Of a stretch of DNA of 64,000 nucleotides, positions 35,982-45,507 are shown in pieces. The notes below the pieces were generated by a model that saw nothing but the letters and a program-made list of their open reading frames with translations, searched no databases and was not told the origin of the DNA. Source of the stretch: CBDDYU01 sp965235655 (lineage in GTDB: Bacteria; Pseudomonadota; Alphaproteobacteria; Pelagibacterales; Pelagibacteraceae); the NCBI GenBank assembly GCA_965235655.1, contig CBDDYU010000002.1, positions 186,001 to 250,000 on the forward strand. The letters are read 5' to 3'. A program made the position numbers and the translations under genes. Position 1 is the stretch's first letter. Every line of letters begins with the position of its first letter.

Positions 35982-38072
35982 ATGGATATAAAAAAAATAG
36001 CAAAAAATTCATTGAATTTTACATTAAATAGATTGATAGAAATTTTTGGTATTTTGGTCTCAATTGCTGGAATATTAATATTTTTAGCATTATTTACTTA
36101 TTCCGCGGAAGACCCAAATTTTATATTTCCAGATAATACAGAAATCAAAAATTTATTAGGATTTCAAGGTAGCTTTACCTCGGATCTACTGTTTCAATCT
36201 TTTGGTTTAGCGGCTTATCTTTTGCCAATTACTTTTTTTTTTACAGGTATAAATATTTTATTAAAAAAAGAGTTTTTTCTCATAATTGAAAATTTTTTCT
36301 ATTCAATTTTATATTTAGTATTTGCTGTTTTGTTTCTAAATCATTTTTATAAGGAAGCTTATACTTTATATATTAATGGAAATGGTGGTTTTGTTGGAAT
36401 TTATTTAGATCAAACTTTTTTAAACACATTAATTAATATTAATGAAAATATTTTTTACTATATTTTACTAATTTTTGTAATTTTTTTCTTTTTAGCAAGC
36501 ATCAATTTTAATCCTAAAACTTTTTATTTAATTATTAAAAAAATTTTTAAATTAATTTTTAAAAATAATGAAAAAAATTATACAGACAAAAGTGAACTAA
36601 TTAGCGAATATATACCCCAAGAAGAGATAAAAAATTTAATTCAAGAGGACTTACCATTTATCAAAGCAGAAAAAATATCTTCATCATCTAAACTTAAGTT
36701 TAAATTACCAACAATTGATTTGTTAAAATCTCCTAGTAAACAAGAGCGTGAAAAAAATAATGATGATGACTCAAATGATCCTGAGTTTTTAGAGAAAATA
36801 CTTTTAGATTTTGGTGTTAGTGGAAATATTAAAAAAGTCAGTCATGGTCCAGTTGTAACTCTTAATGAATTTGAACCCGCTGCAGGAGTTAAGGTTTCAA
36901 AAATAATAAACCTATCAGACGATATCGCGAGAAATACTAGCTCAGAATCAGCAAGAATTGCAACTATACCAGGAAGTAATACCGTGGGCATAGAACTACC
37001 AAATTTATCTAGAGAAAATGTTTATTTAAGTGAAATTTTAAATAACACTGATTTTAAAAAAAAAGATATCAAACTGCCAATTGCACTTGGTAAAAATATT
37101 TCTGGTTTACCTGTAGTGGGAGATCTCGCTTCAATGCCTCATCTTTTAATAGCTGGAACAACAGGTTCTGGTAAATCAGTTTGTATTAACACTATTATTT
37201 TATCCCTTCTTTATCGACATACTCCTGACAAATGTAAATTCATTCTAATTGATCCAAAGATGTTAGAATTATCTACATATGAGGGTATCCCACACTTACT
37301 TTGTCCTGTAATTACAGAAGCAAAAAAAGCTGCTTCTGTTTTAGGATGGGTTGTAAAAGAAATGGAAAGTCGGTATCGGCTAATGACTAAAGAAGGAGTT
37401 AGAAATATAGATGGCTATAATGATAAACACTCACTTCCAATGCCCTATATAGTTGTTGTGGTTGATGAAATGTCTGATTTAATGTTGGTTGCTGGTAAGG
37501 AAATTGAAAATTATATTCAAAAATTGTCGCAAATGGCTAGAGCAGCTGGAATTCATATTATTATGGCAACTCAACGACCTAGTGTTGATGTCATAACGGG
37601 TACAATTAAAGCCAATTTTCCAACCAGAATTTCTTTTCAAGTAACTTCTAAAATTGACAGTAGAACTATTTTAGGAGAACAGGGTGCCGAGCAATTATTG
37701 GGTAAAGGGGATATGCTTTATATGTCATCTGCAAATAGAATAGTAAGAATTCATGCACCATTTGTTTCTGAAAATGAAATAGAAAAGATTAATAACTTTC
37801 TTAGATCTCAAGCAGAGCCAGACTATATTGATGAAATACTTAATTTTGTTGATGAAAAAGAATTAGGAAACAATACTGAAAATCAAGGAGACAAAGATGA
37901 ACTATATAATTCTGCCCTTGAAATAATTAGATCAGAGGGTAAAGCCTCAACTTCTTTTTTACAGAGAAAACTTCAAATTGGATATAATAGGGCAGCCAGA
38001 ATTATTGATATGATGGAAGCAGAAGGAATTGTTAGTAAAGCAAATCATGTTGGTAAAAGAGATGTTTTATAA
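35982..38072 (+). CDS. ftsK: DNA translocase FtsK
   Basis: A 696-residue septal DNA pump that clears chromosome ends during division. Four N-terminal membrane helices fall in residues 20-180, followed by a short Asn/Lys-rich linker, the alpha/beta translocase with Walker A GTTGSGKSV near residue 392 and VVVVDEMSDLM as Walker B. The C-terminal winged-helix gamma domain (STSFLQRKLQIGYNRAARIIDMME) reads KOPS-type polarity sequences. The linker is short compared with E. coli FtsK. It overlaps lolA by one base. Confidence 0.97.
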   Translation: MDIKKIAKNSLNFTLNRLIEIFGILVSIAGILIFLALFTYSAEDPNFIFPDNTEIKNLLGFQGSFTSDLLFQSFGLAAYLLPITFFFTGINILLKKEFFLIIENFFYSILYLVFAVLFLNHFYKEAYTLYINGNGGFVGIYLDQTFLNTLININENIFYYILLIFVIFFFLASINFNPKTFYLIIKKIFKLIFKNNEKNYTDKSELISEYIPQEEIKNLIQEDLPFIKAEKISSSSKLKFKLPTIDLLKSPSKQEREKNNDDDSNDPEFLEKILLDFGVSGNIKKVSHGPVVTLNEFEPAAGVKVSKIINLSDDIARNTSSESARIATIPGSNTVGIELPNLSRENVYLSEILNNTDFKKKDIKLPIALGKNISGLPVVGDLASMPHLLIAGTTGSGKSVCINTIILSLLYRHTPDKCKFILIDPKMLELSTYEGIPHLLCPVITEAKKAASVLGWVVKEMESRYRLMTKEGVRNIDGYNDKHSLPMPYIVVVVDEMSDLMLVAGKEIENYIQKLSQMARAAGIHIIMATQRPSVDVITGTIKANFPTRISFQVTSKIDSRTILGEQGAEQLLGKGDMLYMSSANRIVRIHAPFVSENEIEKINNFLRSQAEPDYIDEILNFVDEKELGNNTENQGDKDELYNSALEIIRSEGKASTSFLQRKLQIGYNRAARIIDMMEAEGIVSKANHVGKRDVL

Positions 38073-38625
38073 TGATAAAAAAAATTTTTATAATTTCTTT
38101 ATTATTTTTTTTTTCAAAAGTTAGTGCCTCTATACAAGGATCAAATAATTAATGAATTAAAGAAGATAAACAATTTAACTTTTGAGTTTGAACAAAGAAT
38201 AAATGAAAAAGAGGAAAAAGGAAATTGCACAATTGAATATCCAAAAAAAATATTTTGTGAATATTATAAATCTAATAACAAAATACTTATATCAAATGGT
38301 AAATCACTAGTAATTAAAACTAACAATCAAGGAAGTTACTACCGATATCCATCTAGACCAAACTCCTTTAAATCTAATTTTAGATAAAGAATTTTTAATT
38401 AATAAAATTATCGATTTAGATGAAAGAATAATCGATGAAAGTTATATAAACTATACAATTTTAGAAAATGATTATGAAATTAACATTTTTTTTAATAAAC
38501 AAAATTTTAATTTAGTTGGGTGGCAAACTTTAGATATTTATCAAAATTTAAATATGACATTTATTTCAAACTTAAAAAAAAACCAGAAAATAGATAAAAA
38601 AATATTTAACTTACCTAATCGATAA
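38072..38625 (+). pseudogene. lolA: Outer-membrane lipoprotein carrier LolA, two frameshifts
   Basis: LolA carries lipoproteins across the periplasm from LolCDE to the outer membrane. Reading starts at ATG 38072 (overlapping the ftsK stop, TAATG) with a signal peptide IKKIFIISLLFFFSKVSA. After one extra base near 38128 it continues YKDQIINELKKINNLTFEFEQ, then GNCTIEYPKKIFCEYYK. After a second extra base near 38352 it runs LDQTPLNLILDKEFLI and VGWQTLDIYQNLNMTFISNL. 554 minus 2 is 552 nt, 184 codons. The ftsK-lolA order is usual in alphaproteobacteria. Confidence 0.85.
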
Positions 38626-38629
38626 ATTT

Positions 38630-39133
38630 TTATATAAAGACAGTTTCCTGTTTAAAAATTTTCATTCCTCTTGATAAATAATTATTTAATGCATTGTCAT
38701 GATCTAGCGAGCATGTATGCACCCAAACTCTATTAATTTTTTGTTCAAAGCATTTTTTGATTGCAAATGATAATAAAAAAGAACCTAATTTTTTATTTTG
38801 ATACTCTTGCAATAAACCAAAATAAGCTATCTCAAATTCATTTTTCTCATTATGAAAAATAAGCTCAAAGTATCCACATATATCCTCATTTTTTTTCAAT
38901 ATATAGGTTTTAACTTTTTCACTGGATACATAATCAATCCATTCTTTTTCACTCCAAACTAACCTATCAATCCATTGGTGGTCCTTACCTATATTTTTAT
39001 AGAAAAATTTATTTAATTGAAAGTTTGGAGGATTTAAAAAATAAACAGTATATCCAATAGGTGGGGTTAGTGTTTCTATCAGTTCATTTAAAGACTTTAT
39101 CTCTAAATATTTTCTTTTGATCTCTTTTTTCAC
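38630..39133 (-). CDS. GNAT-family N-acetyltransferase
   Basis: A 167-residue acetyltransferase-fold protein. The acetyl-CoA-binding block EIAYFGLLQEYQNKKLGSFLLSFAIKKCFEQK (motif A, with a changed Q/RxxGxG/A loop) and VWVHTCSLDHDNALNNYLSRGMKIF (motif B) are visible. The substrate is unknown. It overlaps the HIT gene by 4 bases on the same strand and converges on lolA. Confidence 0.85.
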   Translation of the reverse strand: MKKEIKRKYLEIKSLNELIETLTPPIGYTVYFLNPPNFQLNKFFYKNIGKDHQWIDRLVWSEKEWIDYVSSEKVKTYILKKNEDICGYFELIFHNEKNEFEIAYFGLLQEYQNKKLGSFLLSFAIKKCFEQKINRVWVHTCSLDHDNALNNYLSRGMKIFKQETVFI

Positions 39134-39496
39134 TCAACCATTTTACCAACTCTTTCACCACCAAATAAATGAAAATGAAGGTGAGGCACCTCTTGACCAC
39201 CATGACTACTTATATTGGTTAATGCTCTATAACCATTGCCTACTTCTGTTGAAATACCAAGCTTTTTTGCCACCAAATTAATACCTTTAAATAAGCCCAC
39301 CATCTCTTCAGAGGATGCCTTTAAAGCTAAAGTCATCTAAATCAATATATTTTCCTTTAGGAATCACTAAAGCATGAATTTTCTTTTGAGGATTAATATC
39401 ATAAAAAGCTAAAACAAAATTATCTTCATAAATTTTTTTACAAGGAATTTCTCCTCGTAATATTTTAGCAAAAATATTATTATCTTCGTAACTCAT
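39130..39496 (-). pseudogene. HIT-family nucleotide hydrolase (HinT-like), one frameshift
   Basis: A histidine-triad purine nucleoside phosphoramidase-like protein. N-terminal part from ATG 39496: NNIFAKILRGEIPCKKIYEDNFVLAFYDINPQ and HALVIPKGKYIDLDDF. After one extra base near 39322 it runs SSEEMVGLFKGINLVAKKLG and ends with the triad HLHFHLFGGERVGKM. 367 minus 1 is 366 nt, 122 codons, the normal length. It lies between hisE and the GNAT gene; overlap of 4 bases with each. Confidence 0.9.
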
Positions 39497-39765
39497 TTCT
39501 TTCTTTTTTCAAGTTCAGACATAACATCTTCAATCTTTATTTCATTTGCTTCTAAATAAATTAACAAATGATAAAAAACATCAGCAGCTTCATGAATTTT
39601 ATTTGAATTTTCTTCTACTGCTTCAATCAATTCATCAATTTCTTCTAATACCTTTGCCCTACTTAATGATTTATCGGATAACAACTGATTTGTGTAAGAA
39701 CCATTTATAGGTGTTTTTTTTCTTTCTCTAGCAAGATTTATTAAATTTTCTAAAGTATTTAACAT
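39493..39765 (-). CDS. hisE: Phosphoribosyl-ATP pyrophosphatase
   Basis: A 90-residue all-alpha pyrophosphatase for the second step of histidine synthesis. SYTNQLLSDKSLSRAKVLEEIDELIEAV and HEAADVFYHLLIYLEA carry the acidic metal-binding pattern (ExxE, ExxD) of the HisE family. Stand-alone, not fused to HisI. It follows hisF by one base. Confidence 0.93.
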   Translation of the reverse strand: MLNTLENLINLARERKKTPINGSYTNQLLSDKSLSRAKVLEEIDELIEAVEENSNKIHEAADVFYHLLIYLEANEIKIEDVMSELEKRKK

Positions 39766-39766
39766 A

Positions 39767-40522
39767 TTAAATTCTAACAGGAATTCCTTTTAAATCCAAA
39801 TATTCCTTCGCTTGCATTATAGAATATGTTCCATAATGAAATATCGATGCTGCAAGTACTGCACTAGCATTACCTATTTTTATTCCATCAACTAAGTGAT
39901 CTAAATTTCCAACACCTCCAGATGCAATAATTGGTATATTAATTTTTGAAGAAATATTAGACATTAACTCAATATCATAACCTATTTGAGTTCCATCTCT
40001 ATCCATAGAAGTAACCAGCAACTCTCCTGCCCCACAATCTTCCATTTTTTTTGCAAATTCTATCGCATCAATACCTGTTTTATTTCTACCTCCGTGAGTA
40101 AAAATTTCCCATTTATTATTATTTTTTTTTGCATCAATCGCAACTACTATGCACTGAGATCCAAATTTTCTTGAACTCTCAACAATTACTTCTGAATTTT
40201 GTACCGCTGCAGTATTTATTGATACTTTATCTGCACCACAATTTAATAATTTACTAATATCATCAACGTTTTTTATGCCACCTCCGACTGTTAAAGGCAC
40301 AAAACATTTTTTAGAAGTTCTCTCTACCACATCATAAATTGTATCTCTATTTTCATTTGAAGCAGTAATATCTAAAAAACAAATTTCATCAGCACCACCA
40401 TCACTATAAATTTTGGCTTGCTCAACAGGGTCCCCTGCATCTTTTAAATCAACAAAGTTAATACCCTTCACGACACGCCCATTTTTAACATCTAAACAAG
40501 GTATTATTCGATTTTTAAGCAT
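39767..40522 (-). CDS. hisF: Imidazole glycerol phosphate synthase, cyclase subunit
   Basis: A 251-residue TIM barrel that uses ammonia from HisH to form IGP and AICAR. Catalytic Asp11 in IIPCLDVKNGRVVKG and Asp130 in VVAIDAKK are visible, with phosphate loops TVGGGIKNVDD and IIASGGVGNLDHL. Overlaps hisA by 8 bases. The AICAR by-product is a PurH substrate. Confidence 0.97.
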   Translation of the reverse strand: MLKNRIIPCLDVKNGRVVKGINFVDLKDAGDPVEQAKIYSDGGADEICFLDITASNENRDTIYDVVERTSKKCFVPLTVGGGIKNVDDISKLLNCGADKVSINTAAVQNSEVIVESSRKFGSQCIVVAIDAKKNNNKWEIFTHGGRNKTGIDAIEFAKKMEDCGAGELLVTSMDRDGTQIGYDIELMSNISSKINIPIIASGGVGNLDHLVDGIKIGNASAVLAASIFHYGTYSIMQAKEYLDLKGIPVRI

Positions 40523-41237
40523 CTATTTCACCAGCTAATTCCTCAAGTTTAATATCACCATCATAAATAGCCTTTCCAACTATTATACCTTCAATGTTTT
40601 TATTTAAACTTTTTGCTTTTTTAACATCATCAATTGAAGACACGCCACCAGAAATAATTACTGGACAATTTGATATATCGGCTACTTTAGAAGTTTCTTC
40701 AAAATTTGGGCTTTGCTTCATTCCATCTCTATTAATATCAGTATAGATTAATCTACTTGCCCCATAATCATTTACCTCTTTAAGGTAATCCAAAGTTAAT
40801 TGGTTTGAATTTTCTTTCCACCCAGAAACAGATAGATATCCATCCTTAGCATCTAAGCCTAAAGCAATTTTATTAGGAAATTTTTCACACGCTTCTTTTA
40901 AAAAGTTTTTATTTTTTATAGCAGCACTACCTAAAATAACTTTTTCTACACCAGCATCAGCATATTTTTTAATACTATCAATACTTCTAACACCACCACC
41001 TACTTCGATTTTAAAATCAAATTTATGAACTATTTCTTGAATAAGATCTAGGTTGATGGTCTCACCTGTTAAGGCTCCATCAAGATCAACAATATGTAAA
41101 TTTTTAAAACCATGCTCTTTATATATGCTAGCTTGTTCAACTGGTGACATTTCGTATTCTGTTTTGTTATTAAAGTCTCCTTTAACTAACCTCACACACT
41201 TTTTATCTTTAATATCAATTGCTGGAAAAATTTTCAT
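40515..41237 (-). CDS. hisA: ProFAR isomerase
   Basis: A 240-residue TIM barrel isomerising ProFAR to PRFAR. I choose ATG 41235-41237 (MKIFPAIDIKDKKCVRLVKGD), which begins exactly where the family begins. A longer reading adds 35 residues overlapping hisH and looks unrelated. Catalytic Asp8 is in AIDIK, and the phosphate loops EVGGGVRSIDSI and IISGGVSSIDDV are present. Start lies 1 bp after the hisH stop. Confidence 0.97.
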   Translation of the reverse strand: MKIFPAIDIKDKKCVRLVKGDFNNKTEYEMSPVEQASIYKEHGFKNLHIVDLDGALTGETINLDLIQEIVHKFDFKIEVGGGVRSIDSIKKYADAGVEKVILGSAAIKNKNFLKEACEKFPNKIALGLDAKDGYLSVSGWKENSNQLTLDYLKEVNDYGASRLIYTDINRDGMKQSPNFEETSKVADISNCPVIISGGVSSIDDVKKAKSLNKNIEGIIVGKAIYDGDIKLEELAGEIDA

Positions 41238-41238
41238 T

Positions 41239-41865
41239 TTATAAATTAATAAAGTTGTGGATAATTTGTAATCCAATTTTATCACTTTTTTCTGGGTGAA
41301 ATTGAGTTCCAAAAATATTTTCTTTTTCAATAGCACAAACAATTTTAGACGAGTAATCTGTTGTTGCAGAAATTACATTTTTATCCTCTGGTATAAATTC
41401 ATAACTATGAACAAAATACATGTGAGAATCATTTTCTATATTTTCAAAAATTTTACTATGCTTAACTATATTAATTTGATTCCAGCCAATATGAGGAAGT
41501 TTGTACTTTCCGTTCTGATTATCTATTTTTGATACCTTTCCAGATATCCAGCCCAGTCCTTTTGTTTCTATTTCTTCATAACCAATATCTGCAAACATTT
41601 GTAAACCAACACAAATTCCTAGAAGAGGTTTTTTATTAGTGACTGCAAACTCATTAAGTGTCTCCACTATGCCATCTATGTCATTTAATGCTTCAATGCA
41701 GCTCTTAAATGATCCCTGCCCCGGCAAAACTAATTTATCACTTAACTTAATCTTATTTAAATCCGAAGTTACTTTAATATTAACTTTATCTTTAGCGACT
41801 TCTTTAAAGGAATTTATTACAGAGCTGATATTTCCTGAATTATAATCAACAATTGTGACATTCAT
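41239..41865 (-). CDS. hisH: Imidazole glycerol phosphate synthase, glutamine amidotransferase subunit
   Basis: A 208-residue class I glutamine amidotransferase. Nucleophile Cys in LLGICVGLQMFADIGYEE; His and Glu in FGTQFHPEKSDKIG; oxyanion region VLPGQGSF. It supplies ammonia to HisF. It lies 5 bp after hisB. Confidence 0.96.
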   Translation of the reverse strand: MNVTIVDYNSGNISSVINSFKEVAKDKVNIKVTSDLNKIKLSDKLVLPGQGSFKSCIEALNDIDGIVETLNEFAVTNKKPLLGICVGLQMFADIGYEEIETKGLGWISGKVSKIDNQNGKYKLPHIGWNQINIVKHSKIFENIENDSHMYFVHSYEFIPEDKNVISATTDYSSKIVCAIEKENIFGTQFHPEKSDKIGLQIIHNFINL

Positions 41866-41870
41866 TAAAC

Positions 41871-42461
41871 TTATAATGAGCCTTTAGTTGATGGAATACT
41901 TTTCTTGCTTCTGGGATCCATCTCTAAAGCTGCTCTTAATGACTTGGCTAAAGCCTTATAACAAGACTCGATAATATGATGGCTATTATCTCCATAGATA
42001 TTTTCAACATGTAGAGTAATGCCCGCTGCTTGTGAGAAAGCTTGAAACCATTCTTTAAATAATTCGGTATCCATCTCACCAAGTTTCTCAACTTTTAATT
42101 TTACTCTCCAAATTAAATATGGTCGATTTGAAACATCGATTGCAACTCTTGTAAGAGTTTCATCCATTGGAATAATTGTATGAGCATATCGCCTTATACC
42201 AACAAATTTTTTTGCGGCTTTTTTTAAAGCTTCTCCAATTGCTATACCCGTATCTTCTGTTGTATGGTGCAAGTCTATGTGGGTATCTCCTTTTGCTTTA
42301 ACTTTTAAATCAATCAAAGAATGTTTAGAAAGTTGTTCCAACATATGATCTAAAAAACCTATTCCAGTATCAATTTTATATTGACCCTTCCCATCAATAT
42401 TAACTTCAACACTAATGCTGGTTTCTTTTGTTTTTCTTGAGACTTTTCCTTTTCTAGCCAT
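41871..42461 (-). CDS. hisB: Imidazoleglycerol-phosphate dehydratase
   Basis: A 196-residue manganese enzyme. I choose ATG 42459-42461 (MARKGKVSRKTKETSISVEV) because the family starts there; an in-frame upstream ATG would add 13 residues. Metal-binding motifs GFLDHMLEQLSKHS, DLHHTTEDTGI and SHHIIESCYKALA are all present. It heads the hisB-H-A-F-E run, which also holds the HIT and GNAT genes. It is divergent from hslV. Confidence 0.96.
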   Translation of the reverse strand: MARKGKVSRKTKETSISVEVNIDGKGQYKIDTGIGFLDHMLEQLSKHSLIDLKVKAKGDTHIDLHHTTEDTGIAIGEALKKAAKKFVGIRRYAHTIIPMDETLTRVAIDVSNRPYLIWRVKLKVEKLGEMDTELFKEWFQAFSQAAGITLHVENIYGDNSHHIIESCYKALAKSLRAALEMDPRSKKSIPSTKGSL

Positions 42462-42515
42462 ATATTCGAAAGGTATATATAGATTATTCAATGATATCAA
42501 TATTAGTAATTACTA

Positions 42516-42545
42516 CTTGAAGAATAAAAATTAATAGCCATTTAT
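42516..42545 (+). promoter_or_regulatory. Sigma-32-like promoter of hslVU
   Basis: CTTGAA (42516-42521), 16-nt spacer, CCATTTAT (42538-42545). This matches the heat-shock RpoH pattern CTTGAA...CCCCATNT. Transcription would start about 6-7 nt later, at or next to the hslV ATG (42551). hslVU is a classic heat-shock operon, which supports the reading. Confidence 0.55.
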
Positions 42546-42550
42546 AAATT

Positions 42551-43066
42551 ATGACAACAATAGTATTGGTAAGAAAAAATAATGAAGTTGTAGTGGCTGG
42601 TGATGGTCAAGTAAGTATGGGCAACACTGTAGTTAAAAGTACAGCTTCCAAAGTTAGAAAAATTGAGAAAAGAGATGTAGTCGCAGGTTTTGCAGGATCA
42701 ACTGCGGATGCTTTAGCTCTATTTGAGAGACTTGAAGCTAAAATAGAAAAACATGCGGGCAATTTATCGAGAGCAGCAGTAGAGCTAGCTAAAGATTGGC
42801 GAACTGATAAATATTTAAGAAGACTTGAAGCATTGATGGCTATTGGTGATAAAAATAATAGCTATATCATTTCTGGAACAGGTGATGTTTTAGAACCTGA
42901 GGGAGATGTAATTGGAATTGGTTCAGGTGGAAATTATGCTTTAGCCGCTGGCAAGGTATTAATGGAAACTGATTTAAACGCAGAAGAGATTGCAAGAAAA
43001 TCAATCAAAATTGCTTCGGAAATTTGTGTTTTCACAAATAACAATGTGAGTATAGAAAAAATATAA
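42551..43066 (+). CDS. hslV: ATP-dependent protease peptidase subunit HslV
   Basis: A 171-residue proteasome-like peptidase. After Met removal the catalytic Thr leads TTIVLVRKNNEVVVAGDGQVSMG. GFAGSTADALALFERLE and IGSGGNYALAAGKVL are family blocks. It forms a dodecamer capped by HslU. No Shine-Dalgarno sequence precedes the ATG. Stop overlaps the hslU ATG by one base (TAATG). Confidence 0.97.
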   Translation: MTTIVLVRKNNEVVVAGDGQVSMGNTVVKSTASKVRKIEKRDVVAGFAGSTADALALFERLEAKIEKHAGNLSRAAVELAKDWRTDKYLRRLEALMAIGDKNNSYIISGTGDVLEPEGDVIGIGSGGNYALAAGKVLMETDLNAEEIARKSIKIASEICVFTNNNVSIEKI

Positions 43067-44438
43067 TGGAAAATTCAAACGTTACGCCTTTGGTACCAAA
43101 AGAAAAAAAAACCGAAAAAAATTCTTTAGTCAGCTCTTTATCTCCAAGAGAAATTGTTTCTGAACTTGATAGATTTGTGGTTGGACAAAACCAAGCTAAA
43201 AGAGCTGTAGCAATAGCATTGAGAAATAGATGGAGAAGACAGGCATTAAAAGGTGAAATGAAAAATGAAGTTTTGCCTAAAAATATATTAATGATAGGGC
43301 CCACAGGCGTTGGAAAAACAGAGATTTCTCGAAGACTTTCAAAATTAGCAGAAGCACCTTTTGTAAAAGTTGAAGCAACAAGATTTACTGAAGTTGGATA
43401 TGTTGGAAGAGATGTTGAGCAAATTATAAGGGACTTAGTTGAAATTGCTATTTCAATGGAAAAAGTAAAAAAAAGAAAAGAAGTTTATGCTAAAGCACAA
43501 AAGCTAGCAGAAGAAAAAGTTCTTGATGCACTTGTTGGGGCAATAAGGCAAGTTTAGCTACAAGAGAAAGTTTTAGAAAAAGATTACGAAGTGGAGATTT
43601 GGATGATAACGAAATTGAAATATCCGTAAGTGAAAGTGGAAATAGTGGAGCTTCTTTTGAAATCCCTGGAATGCCTGGAGCCAATATTGGTATGATAAAT
43701 ATTGGAGATATGCTTGGTAAATCAATGGGCAATAAAGAAAAAAAGAAAAAAATGAATGTTAAAGAGTCTCACGACATTTTAATAAACGAAGAGTCTGATA
43801 AATTAATAGAACAAGATAAAATTATTAAAGCAGCAAAATCATCAACTGAAAATAATGGTATCGTTTTTCTTGATGAAATTGATAAAATTTCTGCAAGAAC
43901 AGACCGAATTGGTGGTGATGTTTCTAGAGAAGGTGTTCAAAGAGATTTATTACCTTTAATTGAGGGAACTACAGTGAGTACTAAATATGGACCAATTAAA
44001 ACTGATCACATCCTATTCATAGCTTCAGGTGCATTCCAACTGGCAAAACCATCAGATCTATTACCAGAACTACAAGGAAGATTACCAATTAGAGTTGAGC
44101 TAGAAGCTTTAACAAGTGATGATTTTAAAAGAATTTTAAAAGAACCTGATTTTAGTTTGATTAAACAATATGTGGCTCTTTTAAAAACTGAAAATGTAGA
44201 GTTAGAGTTTTCTGAAGATGGCATTGATACTATTGCCAATATCGCTTCAGAGGTAAATGCTTCTGTTGAAAATATTGGGGCACGAAGGTTGCATACAATA
44301 ATTGAAAAAATTTTAGATGATATTAGTTTTACAGCTACTGATAGATCGGGTGAAAAAATAATTATCAATAAAGAATATATAAATAATAATTTAAAAGATC
44401 TTACAAAGAACTCTGATTTATCAAAATTTATTCTTTAA
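43066..44438 (+). pseudogene. hslU: ATP-dependent protease ATPase subunit HslU, one frameshift
   Basis: AAA+ unfoldase partner of HslV. From ATG 43066: LSPREIVSELDRFVVGQNQAKRAVAIALRNRWRR, Walker A GPTGVGKTE near residue 78, VEATRFTEVGYVGRDVEQIIRDL. A stop at 43555-43557 follows KVLDALVG. The other frame picks up at ASLATRESFRKRLRSGDLDD and carries Walker B NNGIVFLDEIDKI, ELQGRLPIRVEL and the C-terminal DLSKFIL that docks into HslV. One missing base near 43551 explains it: 1374 nt, 457 residues. Programmed frameshifting is not known for hslU, so error is likeliest. Confidence 0.93.
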
Positions 44439-44440
44439 GA

Positions 44441-44854
44441 TTATTTAGGTTTTTTTAAAAAAATATAAAAAGCTCCTGACCCACCATCTTCAATTTTAGC
44501 CTCGCTAAATTCATATATTTTATTCATTAAATTTTTATCGTTTTTTATAAATTCTGGAACAGAGTGTTTTAAAATACTTAAATCTTTAGAAACATAAGGA
44601 TTTTTCTCATTTTCTGAGTGTAAACCTTTGCCAGTCACTACAATTAACTTATTTATTCCTGCTATATAACTTTGACTGATAAAATCACTTATTTTTTGGT
44701 TGGCTTGATCTAGTGTGTATCCATGAAGATCTATAGATCTAACTTTTTGTCTATAAATTTTTTTTAGATTGATATCTTTATTTTGAAGTTTTTCTTTTTT
44801 GGAGAGAAAATTTTCCCAATCTTGTTTATCTTTTTCTGAAATTTTATCGTTCAA
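44441..44854 (-). CDS. Smr/MutS2-domain protein
   Basis: A 137-residue protein with an N-terminal acidic/basic helix (residues 1-38) and an Smr domain: DLHGYTLDQANQKI, LIVVTGKGLHSENE and GGSGAFYIFLKK. Smr domains are nucleases or nucleic-acid binders. It ends 3 bp from hslU, convergent, and directly follows the Tim44 gene. In many alphaproteobacteria mltA lies between these two; here it is absent. Confidence 0.9.
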   Translation of the reverse strand: MNDKISEKDKQDWENFLSKKEKLQNKDINLKKIYRQKVRSIDLHGYTLDQANQKISDFISQSYIAGINKLIVVTGKGLHSENEKNPYVSKDLSILKHSVPEFIKNDKNLMNKIYEFSEAKIEDGGSGAFYIFLKKPK

Positions 44855-45451
44855 TTAAGTTAAAGTGTCTACTAATTGCCAATTAGGATTTTTAGAGCTT
44901 ATATTTCTCGAAAAAATCCAGGTATCATAAATTTTTTTAACTTTCTCTGGATCACCAGAAATAATCTTTTTATCTTTATCTCTAATACAAGTTATAATTT
45001 CTGCCACAAAATCAACAGTAACTTCTAAAATTTTATCTATCTGTTTGTGCTCTTTAATTATAGCCGATTCAATTCCTATAAAAGTAATCTCAGCAGAATG
45101 TTGTTTCTCATTTCTTTCTAATAAAGCATTATTAAATTGATCTAAAATTTTTTTACTTAATAAGGGTTTGCTAGTAGTGAGTTTATTATCATTATCACTA
45201 AAATCAGTTATAATTGTTTCGTAAGCTATTTTTGCACCTTTTAAAAATTCTTTTTGCGCCGTGTCATCAAAAATTTCATTAGATTTTATTTTTTTTTCAA
45301 TATTTACATTTTTTAAAATTTCCTCAAATTGAGGGGCCGATTTTCCATCAAAGCCTGTTCTTTTTCCCAATATTCCTCTTAATCTCAAAAAAATAAAGCC
45401 AGCAATCATTGCTAGCAAAATGATATCAATATACTCAAAACTATAATTCAT
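44855..45451 (-). CDS. Tim44-like domain protein
   Basis: A 198-residue membrane-anchored protein: N-terminal helix (residues 8-25, IDIILLAMIAGFIFLRLRGILGKRTG), a charged linker, then a Tim44/NTF2-like domain (FLKGAKIAYETIITDFSDND... VDFVAEIITCIRDKDKKI, ending VKKIYDTWIFSRNISSKNPNWQLV). Alphaproteobacterial members are relatives of the mitochondrial import factor Tim44. Divergent from fxsA over 56 bp. Confidence 0.92.
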   Translation of the reverse strand: MNYSFEYIDIILLAMIAGFIFLRLRGILGKRTGFDGKSAPQFEEILKNVNIEKKIKSNEIFDDTAQKEFLKGAKIAYETIITDFSDNDNKLTTSKPLLSKKILDQFNNALLERNEKQHSAEITFIGIESAIIKEHKQIDKILEVTVDFVAEIITCIRDKDKKIISGDPEKVKKIYDTWIFSRNISSKNPNWQLVDTLT

Positions 45452-45507
45452 CTCTTAATTGTAATTACTAAGTTGATTAATTTCAATGGGCAATTTAGAC
45501 TAAAAAA

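Noticed and set aside
41238..41342. 35-residue extension at the start of HisA
   Set aside because: It overlaps hisH and has no similarity to the conserved HisA start at MKIFPAIDI.
43530..43600. Programmed ribosomal frameshift in hslU
   Set aside because: No slippery heptamer or downstream structure stands out, the family is not known to use one, and a single missing base explains it as in other damaged genes.
44430..44465. Bidirectional terminator between hslU and the Smr gene
   Set aside because: The T and A runs there do not form a GC-supported stem; the pattern is expected from base composition.
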